Assembly: GCA_030590765.1 (NCBI GenBank)
Contig: JAUVCP010000187.1
Coordinates: 1-5,437 of the forward strand
Length of the DNA stretch: 5,437 nucleotides
Direction of reading: 5' to 3'
Source of the DNA: Flavobacteriaceae bacterium
GTDB lineage: Bacteria > Bacteroidota > Bacteroidia > Flavobacteriales > Flavobacteriaceae
In this document: in pieces, positions 1 through 5,437 of the stretch
Position numbering within the stretch: the first letter of the stretch is position 1
Layout of the letters: every line of letters starts with the position of its first letter
The notes under the pieces: model-generated
Databases searched by the model: none
What the model was told of the DNA's origin: nothing
Seen by the model: only the letters and a program-made list of their open reading frames with translations
Position numbers and translations under genes: made by a program

Positions 1-2936
1 ATTCCATCTTCCACCAAATTTATATCTCCATCAATATTTGGATTTTTAAGTTCACCTGTGATCAAAGCTTTTCCGGTTGCATAACCTCTAATATTTTTAA
101 GTACATCTTTACCCAAAGGACTAAAAGCATTCATTCTAAACCTGTCAAACTCAGCATAAGCTAATATTGTTGGATTCTTTGGTTCAAAATTAATATCTCC
201 TTTAGCAATGAAATTAATTAGATCACTATTGATCAATTCAATATCAAAATTATAAACTTTTTTAGTTGAATTACTCTCTGCCTTTAAAATAAGATCTCCA
301 TAATAATCTTTATTGATACTAAAATAATTTATGGTTAAATCTGCATATGGAAGCGTTTGACCCTCTATCGTTTTTAAATTCAATGAGCCATTAATTTTAC
401 CATCAATTCTTACACTGTCAATATTTGGTGTGATATCATACAGGTTAACATTTTCAAATTTCAGATCTATATTTTTATTCTTATTATTTCCGAATGCACC
501 TGCCAGATCAATATGCTGATTTTCAGATACCATATTAACCTTATCAATAGCAAATGTTTTAAAATTATCATCAAAAATAACCTTATTCTGCTTGTTATTA
601 TCTGGATTTATATACCAATAGTTATTCTTAAAAAAAAATTCTGATTTTTTTACCCCAAAAACTACTTGTTCATTTTCATTTATTGTTTGATAAAAACTAA
701 AATCAAATGATTCTGTTTTATCTTTTCCACCAGTAAAACTGGTACGTATAAATAAGGTATCATTCAAAACAATATTAACCAGGTTTACATCTGATAATTT
801 GTAAAGTTTTGAACTTATATCACTAACATTTAAAAGAGTATTGAATAAAGGGTTTTTATTGTTAATTTGTAAATTAACATCATCAATTACAACATCAAAT
901 GCTTGAATTTCTGGCGATTTAATAACCAATTCAAATTTATCCTTATCGGAATCTATTGCTCCTTTAATAAAAGTATTGGTTCCTAAATTCACTCTTGGGT
1001 AAAAAACTTCAATTATTTTATTGTAAATATTAAAATGAAAATCTAAATATTGCCCCTTAGACACTTCATCTTTTTGATAATTGGCAAATAAACTACCCAA
1101 TGAGTTTTTAGCCAGTTTTGGCAATTCCTTGAATTTAAAATTACCTTTAATGCTACCGCTTATTATATCGGTTGAGTTGATAACTACCTCTCTTACAGAA
1201 TCTTTTGCTGTTGATTTTATGTAAAAATCCTTAAAACTAAAAATATTATTTTGATTGATATATACTGCATCACTAAAACTAATCTCTCCTTCAATATTGT
1301 CAGGATTACTGCCAACAAAATTCATGTCAATTTTTCCCCTTAAAATGGATCTTTTGTCTCTTTTAAACAGATTCAATTCAAAAAAATCAGCAAACTCAAC
1401 ATCCGCATTAAAATCAAACACATATTTCTCTGATGAAAAATTAGCCAACCCTTTAAATGTCAATTTGATATTAGGATCATTAACCAACAATTCACCGTTA
1501 AAATGCTTATCTCTAAAAACACCATTGATGTCAATATTTGAATAAGTATAACCTTTGTATTGATGCTTTGTAATATGGCCTTTAACCCTTGTATCCATAT
1601 TTTCGATTGAAAACCCCTTACCATCAATTTCACCAATCATTGATAATTCACCTATCAAACTATCATTCGCAAATTTTCCTAAATTAAAGTCTATCAATTC
1701 AATTTTCCCTTTATATGAAGTTCTGTTCTTGTGATCCAGATCTACTAATTGTATATCCATAACAGAACTTCCTATATCTGACCTGACTTTCAATTTCGTT
1801 TGAATATTTGATTTTGTAATATTCATCATTCCAGTCATTTGAAAATTACCAAATCTATCAAGTGAAGTTGGTAATTTTTTTTCTAATAAATTTGGCAACA
1901 AATTTACCAGATGATCACGATTTGAATTAAAACTTTTGATATCTCCATTTAAAAGAAACTTATCTGAATCCAATACATTTTTAAATGCTATTGTACCTTT
2001 TAAGCCTGAATTTCGATCAGATTTCAATACAATATTATGTAGCACAAAGTCATTGATCGTACCTTTCATTTTGGTAGCAAAATGGATCTTATCTTTTGTT
2101 CCAAATTCACTGTAGAATTTCTTCAGATCAACCAAAGCAATATCTGCCTGTTCAATATCTGCATCAATGATAACTTTATCTGTAAAGTAAGCTAAATCAC
2201 CTTCCTTATAGTTAAAAATAATATTTGCTTTTAAAACGGAATACTCTGTTTGTAATTCACTATTAAAAAATTCCATTTTAGTTTTGGAATAACTAAAATT
2301 TGAATTGAACTTTTTTACTTCAACATCGTGATTTTCATAGAATTGCAAATCTCTTATATCAGCCTTTATATTAGTTCCAATCAAATTAAAATTATCAAAA
2401 AAACCGGTTATTTTTTTATAAAAAACAACAGGGTCACTCTTTTTATTTTCATCATACAGTACAAAATCCACATTCTCTAAGCGAATAGATGAAGATGATA
2501 GTTTAAATTCATTTGTACTTTCTTTTTCTTCGTTATTGAACTTATCAACAAAAACTGTTAAATTATTAGTATCTTCTCCTTTGTAGGTTCGCATCAGCAA
2601 CTTACCGTTTACCAATTCAATTTCTCCAAGCTCCAGATCTGCTTTCAGCATTTCTCTGATATTTAATAAAGAGGTATTTAAACTCTCTGCAAATATCAAA
2701 GTATCCTGATGATGATCATTTATTAAAACATTTTTAAGCTTTACCATTCTTAAAGAAGACAAATCAACCTTTTCAACATAAATAGAAGTATCAAACTTTG
2801 AATTTACAGTATTTGTAACAAGCTTTGCAATTTTAGTCTGAACAGATGAAAAAGAAAGCATTACGCTTAAAAAAGCCAATAACAAAACTGTTATTAGTAA
2901 AAATTTTAATATTATTTTTTTAACCCGATTGATAAT
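1..2936 (-). CDS. tamB: TamB-family translocation/assembly protein, N-terminal part (runs off left edge)
   Basis: The minus strand is open without a stop from 2936 to the left edge (978 codons). Counting from the first codon after the upstream TAA, residues 4-11 are basic, 12-29 form a single hydrophobic inner-membrane anchor, and 32-39 read VQTKIAKL. Next comes KVDLSSLRMVKLKNVLINDH with a following QDTLI (about 56-81), typical of Bacteroidota TamB N-termini. The rest is long, beta-rich and repetitive, with TamB/AsmA-like phrases such as KGTINDFVLHNIVLKS (about 291-306) and GYATGKALITGELKNP near 951-966. Family members span the periplasm as a beta-groove and act in outer-membrane protein assembly or phospholipid transport. 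Relatives are usually around 1,400-1,700 residues, so roughly a third, including the C-terminal TamB (DUF490) domain, is missing here. No ATG or GTG exists before the anchor, so the start is uncertain: ATT/ATC at 2936-2931, TTG at 2885 or 2879, or ATG at 2861, which would lose most of the anchor. It is divergent from tsaD, an arrangement I recall as common in the phylum. Confidence 0.85.
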   Translation of the reverse strand, partial: MINRVKKIILKFLLITVLLLAFLSVMLSFSSVQTKIAKLVTNTVNSKFDTSIYVEKVDLSSLRMVKLKNVLINDHHQDTLIFAESLNTSLLNIREMLKADLELGEIELVNGKLLMRTYKGEDTNNLTVFVDKFNNEEKESTNEFKLSSSSIRLENVDFVLYDENKKSDPVVFYKKITGFFDNFNLIGTNIKADIRDLQFYENHDVEVKKFNSNFSYSKTKMEFFNSELQTEYSVLKANIIFNYKEGDLAYFTDKVIIDADIEQADIALVDLKKFYSEFGTKDKIHFATKMKGTINDFVLHNIVLKSDRNSGLKGTIAFKNVLDSDKFLLNGDIKSFNSNRDHLVNLLPNLLEKKLPTSLDRFGNFQMTGMMNITKSNIQTKLKVRSDIGSSVMDIQLVDLDHKNRTSYKGKIELIDFNLGKFANDSLIGELSMIGEIDGKGFSIENMDTRVKGHITKHQYKGYTYSNIDINGVFRDKHFNGELLVNDPNIKLTFKGLANFSSEKYVFDFNADVEFADFFELNLFKRDKRSILRGKIDMNFVGSNPDNIEGEISFSDAVYINQNNIFSFKDFYIKSTAKDSVREVVINSTDIISGSIKGNFKFKELPKLAKNSLGSLFANYQKDEVSKGQYLDFHFNIYNKIIEVFYPRVNLGTNTFIKGAIDSDKDKFELVIKSPEIQAFDVVIDDVNLQINNKNPLFNTLLNVSDISSKLYKLSDVNLVNIVLNDTLFIRTSFTGGKDKTESFDFSFYQTINENEQVVFGVKKSEFFFKNNYWYINPDNNKQNKVIFDDNFKTFAIDKVNMVSENQHIDLAGAFGNNKNKNIDLKFENVNLYDITPNIDSVRIDGKINGSLNLKTIEGQTLPYADLTINYFSINKDYYGDLILKAESNSTKKVYNFDIELINSDLINFIAKGDINFEPKNPTILAYAEFDRFRMNAFSPLGKDVLKNIRGYATGKALITGELKNPNIDGDINLVEDG

Positions 2937-2954
2937 TTAATTTTTCTAAATTTG
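2929..2954 (+). promoter_or_regulatory. Probable tsaD promoter (Bacteroidota type)
   Basis: TAAATTTG at 2947-2954 is an exact match to the Bacteroidota -7 consensus TAnnTTTG. A TTG at 2929-2931 could be the -33 element, but its 15-base spacer is shorter than the usual 17-23, so that half is weak. Transcription would start near 2960, leaving a leader of about 33 bases before the tsaD ATG. The leader has no Shine-Dalgarno sequence, as is normal in this phylum. The element lies just upstream of the tamB frame on the opposite strand, so the two genes share a very compact control region. Confidence 0.6.
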
Positions 2955-2993
2955 TAGCCTTAAAAATACATATTTTTCACCTAACTACATTGA

Positions 2994-4025
2994 ATGTTGA
3001 AAAAACCTGTTTATATACTTTCCATTGAATCATCATGCGATGATACGAGTGCCGCAATATTACGAAATGAAACTGTTTTATCAAATATTATTGCCAATCA
3101 AAAAATTCATGCTGCCTATGGTGGTGTTGTTCCAGAACTGGCTTCAAGAGCTCATCAGCAAAATATTGTTCCGGTAGTGCAACAAGCTATTCAACAGGCA
3201 GGTATAGATAAAAAAGATCTTAGCGCCATTGCTTTTACCAGAGGACCAGGATTAATGGGATCTTTACTAGTGGGAACTTCCTTTGCCAAATCCATGGCCA
3301 TAGCTTTAAACATTCCTTTAATAGCAGTGAATCATATGCAGGCACACGTCTTAGCTCACTTTATTAATGAAGATAATCAGGAAAAACCTAAATTTCCTTT
3401 CCTGTGTTTAACCATTAGCGGTGGGCACACACAAATATTAAAAATTAGCAACTATGACAACTTTAAAATTTTAGGAGAAACCATTGATGATGCTGTAGGT
3501 GAAGCTTTTGATAAATCGGCAAAATTACTCGGTTTACCATATCCCGGTGGACCTTTAATTGACAAGCATGCTAAACTAGGTAATAAAACTGCTTTTAAAT
3601 TTACAGAGCCTAAGACAAAAAATGAACTTGATTTTAGTTTTAGTGGACTTAAAACTGCCATCCTTTATTTTTTACAAAGGGAACATAAAAAAGATGAGTT
3701 ATTTATCAAAGAAAATTTAGATGACATCTGTGCCTCGATCCAACACACTATTGTAAATATTTTAATGAAAAAATTAAAATTAGCCAGTAAAAAAACCGGT
3801 ATCACTGAGATAGCAATTGCAGGAGGAGTTTCTGCCAATTCAGAAATAAGAGAAACCTTAAAATCATTTGAAAAAATCATGGGATGGAATACTTATATTC
3901 CTAAATTTGAGTATACTACAGATAATGCAGCAATGATTGGAATTGTTGGATATTATAAATTCTTAAATAATGATTTTGAAAAAGAAAATGCTATAGCCAC
4001 TTCAAGGTTAGACATTAACAGCTAG
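2994..4025 (+). CDS. tsaD: tRNA N6-adenosine threonylcarbamoyltransferase TsaD
   Basis: TsaD (formerly Gcp/YgjD) transfers the threonylcarbamoyl group from threonylcarbamoyl-AMP to A37 of ANN-decoding tRNAs, forming t6A in the cytoplasm together with TsaB and TsaE. The 343 residues match the usual full length (E. coli about 337). Visible motifs in order: the ASKHA-fold phosphate loop IESSCDDTSAA (11-21), QKIHAAYGGVVPELASRAH (36-54), the metal-binding pair H114 and H118 in NHMQAHVLAH, the substrate loop TISGGHTQ (140-147), DDAVGEAFDKSAKLLGLPYP (165-184), FSFSGLKTA (214-222), AIAGGVSAN (274-282), and the third metal ligand D310 in TTDNAAMIG. All expected catalytic residues are present. An in-frame TGA directly abuts the ATG upstream (2991-2993), so no earlier start is possible. 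The gene is transcribed alone, divergent from tamB, and ends before a strong terminator. tsaB and tsaE are not in the window. Confidence 0.98.
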   Translation: MLKKPVYILSIESSCDDTSAAILRNETVLSNIIANQKIHAAYGGVVPELASRAHQQNIVPVVQQAIQQAGIDKKDLSAIAFTRGPGLMGSLLVGTSFAKSMAIALNIPLIAVNHMQAHVLAHFINEDNQEKPKFPFLCLTISGGHTQILKISNYDNFKILGETIDDAVGEAFDKSAKLLGLPYPGGPLIDKHAKLGNKTAFKFTEPKTKNELDFSFSGLKTAILYFLQREHKKDELFIKENLDDICASIQHTIVNILMKKLKLASKKTGITEIAIAGGVSANSEIRETLKSFEKIMGWNTYIPKFEYTTDNAAMIGIVGYYKFLNNDFEKENAIATSRLDINS

Positions 4026-4036
4026 ATTATTAAAAC

Positions 4037-4070
4037 GAAAAAAACCATCAAAAAAATGATGGTTTTTTTC
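4037..4070. terminator. Bidirectional intrinsic terminator between convergent genes
   Basis: A perfect 14-bp inverted repeat (4037-4050 and 4057-4070) encloses a six-A loop. The arms carry a core CCATCA/TGATGG flanked by seven A on the left and seven T on the right, so each strand produces a hairpin ending in a U-tract. It begins 11 bases after the tsaD stop and ends 19 bases short of the stop of the convergent minus-strand gene, so it probably serves both transcripts. Confidence 0.88.
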
Positions 4071-4089
4071 ATGTCATCCTTTTATAGCC

Positions 4090-5337
4090 TTATTTCATCA
4101 AAGAAGCAGCAATTCTTTTATAAATTCCTTTTTCTAATTTTTCTCTAATAGAAGAAAAAGCAACAATTGTTTCTTTAACATCATCCAAATTATGAGCCGC
4201 TGTAGGAATTAGTCTCAATAAGATCATTCCTTTTGGTATAACCGGATAAACAACAATAGAACAAAAAATCTTATGATTTTCTCGAAGATCATTTACCATT
4301 GCCATTGCTTCTGGTATATCCCCTTCTAAAAATACCGGAGTTACACAAGTGTTGGTTGCACCAATATTAAAACCTTTTTCGGTTAGACCATTTTGTAATG
4401 CATTTGTATTTTTCCATAACTTCCCTTTAAGTTCAGGCATTGTTCTAACCATATCCAAACGTTTTAAAGCGCCTTTTACCATTGCCATTGGTAAAGACTT
4501 AGCAAACATTTGCGAACGCATATTGTATTGTAAAAATTTGATCACATCAAAGTCACCTGCAAAAAAAGCACCAATACCTGCCATTGATTTAGCAAATGTT
4601 GCAAAATAAACATCAATATCATCCTGTACGCCCTGTTCTTCACCAGCTCCAGCACCAGTTTTCCCTAAAGTACCAAAACCATGCGCATCATCCACCAATA
4701 ATCTAAAATTATAATGCTCTTTAAAGGCAACAATCTCTTTTAATTTTCCTTGCTCACCACGCATTCCAAAAACACCTTCACTGATAACCAATATACCACC
4801 ATTATTTTCTTCTGCTATTTTGGTTGCTCTTTTCAAGTTTACCTCAAAACTTTCCATGTCATTATGCCTGTAGGTAAATCTTTTTCCATGATGTAACCTT
4901 ACACCATCAATGATACAGGCATGAGAATCCATATCATAAACAATAACATCATTTTTCGTTACCAAAGCATCGATCGCTGATACCATTCCCTGATATCCGA
5001 AATTAACCAAGTAAGCAGATTCCTTATTTACAAACTCTGCACATTCTCTTTCCAGTTGTTCATGATATTCAGTATGACCACTCATCATTCTGGCTCCCAT
5101 TGGGTATGCCATTCCATACTCAGCAGCTGCTTCAGCATCTACCTTTCTAACCTCAGGATGATTTGCCAAACCCAGATAATCATTGATACTCCAGGTAACA
5201 ACTTCCTTTCCATTGAATTTCATTCTATTGGATATAGGGCCTTCCAGTTTAGGAAACACATAATAACCTTCAGCTTGCTTAGCCCATTTACCTAATGGGC
5301 CCTTATCTTTAATTATTCTTTCAAATAAATCTTTCAT
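4090..5337 (-). CDS. PLP-dependent alpha-oxoamine synthase (serine palmitoyltransferase / cysteate acyltransferase-like)
   Basis: This 415-residue fold-type I PLP enzyme belongs to the alpha-oxoamine synthase family, which condenses an amino acid with an acyl thioester and releases CO2. Visible features: WSINDYLGLANHPEV (49-63, family N-terminal motif), YPMGARMMSGHTEYHEQLE (78-96), the PLP-stacking histidine H139 in DSHACIIDG, SEGVFGMRGEQG (186-197), the cofactor pair D216 and H219 in VDDAHGFG, the Schiff-base lysine K250 in ATFAKSMAGIGAF, and R375 in LLRLIPTAAH, the probable carboxylate-binding arginine. Length and N-terminus look complete, and the first ATG gives the start I expect for this clade. 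Automated annotation often names it 2-amino-3-ketobutyrate CoA ligase or 8-amino-7-oxononanoate synthase. The sequence differs clearly from classical bacterial serine palmitoyltransferases (it has YGMAYPMGARMMSGHT where those have a CAGSRFLNGT-type stretch). Bacteroidota enzymes of this family include the cysteate fatty acyltransferase that makes capnine, the sulfonolipid base tied to gliding in Flavobacterium johnsoniae. Family assignment is sure; substrate (serine, cysteate or glycine) is inference. No biotin or threonine-catabolism gene adjoins it. Confidence 0.93.
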   Translation of the reverse strand: MKDLFERIIKDKGPLGKWAKQAEGYYVFPKLEGPISNRMKFNGKEVVTWSINDYLGLANHPEVRKVDAEAAAEYGMAYPMGARMMSGHTEYHEQLERECAEFVNKESAYLVNFGYQGMVSAIDALVTKNDVIVYDMDSHACIIDGVRLHHGKRFTYRHNDMESFEVNLKRATKIAEENNGGILVISEGVFGMRGEQGKLKEIVAFKEHYNFRLLVDDAHGFGTLGKTGAGAGEEQGVQDDIDVYFATFAKSMAGIGAFFAGDFDVIKFLQYNMRSQMFAKSLPMAMVKGALKRLDMVRTMPELKGKLWKNTNALQNGLTEKGFNIGATNTCVTPVFLEGDIPEAMAMVNDLRENHKIFCSIVVYPVIPKGMILLRLIPTAAHNLDDVKETIVAFSSIREKLEKGIYKRIAASLMK

Positions 5338-5364
5338 TTAAATAAATTTTTAAAGTAAAAAAAT

Positions 5365-5375
5365 TACTATTCTGT
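5365..5375. repeat. 11-base direct repeat, gene-proximal copy
   Basis: TACTATTCTGT on the plus strand, identical to the copy at 5419-5429 (54 bases start to start). It lies in the predicted untranslated leader of the oxoamine synthase gene, about 13-23 bases downstream of the predicted transcription start. It could be an operator half-site, but this rests only on repetition and position. Confidence 0.5.
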
Positions 5376-5393
5376 CTTTTAATATTTCATCGA

Positions 5394-5401
5394 CAAAAAT
5401 A
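5394..5401 (-). promoter_or_regulatory. Possible promoter -7 element of the oxoamine synthase gene
   Basis: Read on the minus strand this is TATTTTTG, an exact match to TAnnTTTG. It lies 56 bases upstream of the ATG at 5337, predicting a leader of roughly 50 bases. No clear TTG -33 element sits at the expected distance, and the region is so AT-rich that chance matches are likely. The leader has no Shine-Dalgarno sequence. Confidence 0.45.
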
Positions 5402-5418
5402 TAAATTTTTATAACTTA

Positions 5419-5429
5419 TACTATTCTGT
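5419..5429. repeat. 11-base direct repeat, distal copy
   Basis: Second identical copy of TACTATTCTGT, close to the right edge. It overlaps the place where a -33 promoter element would sit for the -7 match at 5394-5401. Flanking bases differ from the proximal copy apart from scattered A/T, so the identity is limited to the 11-base core. Confidence 0.5.
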
Positions 5430-5437
5430 TCTCTATT

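Noticed and set aside
630..638. Run of nine A within tamB, considered as a frameshift or slippage site
   Set aside because: The tamB frame reads through without a stop on both sides and encodes sensible beta-rich sequence, so there is no sign of a broken or recoded gene here.
1255..1545. 96-codon open frame on the plus strand
   Set aside because: It lies wholly antisense to the continuous tamB frame, which has clear family motifs. Its translation is low-complexity and resembles no known protein.
2962..2977. AAAAATA-CA-TATTTTT dyad in the tsaD leader, considered as a terminator or riboregulator hairpin
   Set aside because: It is purely A/T with a two-base loop, too weak to fold stably. Such dyads are expected by chance in DNA this AT-rich, so it is mentioned only as part of the divergent control region.
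3452..3880. Two minus-strand open frames (69 and 71 codons) inside tsaD
   Set aside because: Antisense shadows of a strongly conserved gene, with no recognisable product or start context.
4349..5295. Two plus-strand open frames (4349-4609 and 5056-5295) opposite the oxoamine synthase gene
   Set aside because: Antisense shadows of a complete PLP enzyme, with no independent coding evidence.
1..5437. Search for tRNA, rRNA, CRISPR arrays, insertion sequences, attachment sites and defence genes
   Set aside because: No cloverleaf-like sequence, regularly spaced repeats, transposase motifs or terminal inverted repeats were seen. Nearly all the window is accounted for by three genes of core type.

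Overview
This window looks like ordinary chromosomal DNA of a low-GC member of the Bacteroidota. The evidence is the very AT-rich base composition, start codons without Shine-Dalgarno sequences, matches to the Bacteroidota -7 promoter element TAnnTTTG, and the type of proteins encoded. I cannot place it below phylum with confidence. A gliding or marine flavobacterial or cytophagal lineage would fit, but that is a guess.

Layout. (1) From the left edge to about 2936 the minus strand is one uninterrupted reading frame. It encodes the N-terminal ~978 residues of a large TamB-type (AsmA-like) envelope protein whose C-terminus lies outside the window. (2) A 57-base divergent spacer (2937-2993) holds a good -7 promoter match for the gene to its right. 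(3) The plus-strand gene 2994-4025 is tsaD, the catalytic subunit of the tRNA t6A37 modification complex. (4) A strong bidirectional terminator hairpin (4037-4070) separates tsaD from the convergent gene. (5) The minus-strand gene 4090-5337 encodes a PLP-dependent alpha-oxoamine synthase of the serine palmitoyltransferase / cysteate acyltransferase / KBL type. It probably makes a sphingoid or sulfonolipid (capnine-type) base. (6) The last 100 bases are its AT-rich upstream region, with a -7 match flanked by two copies of an 11-base direct repeat.

The three genes do not form an operon: the first pair diverges and the second pair converges. Two have envelope themes (TamB in lipid or outer-membrane biogenesis, the oxoamine synthase in unusual membrane lipids), and tsaD is a translation housekeeping gene. 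I see no mobile element, CRISPR array, RNA gene, toxin-antitoxin or defence module, and no evidence of an undescribed multi-gene system. The points most worth a second look are the absence of any conventional start codon at the expected N-terminus of the tamB frame, and the 11-base repeat pair around the oxoamine synthase promoter.
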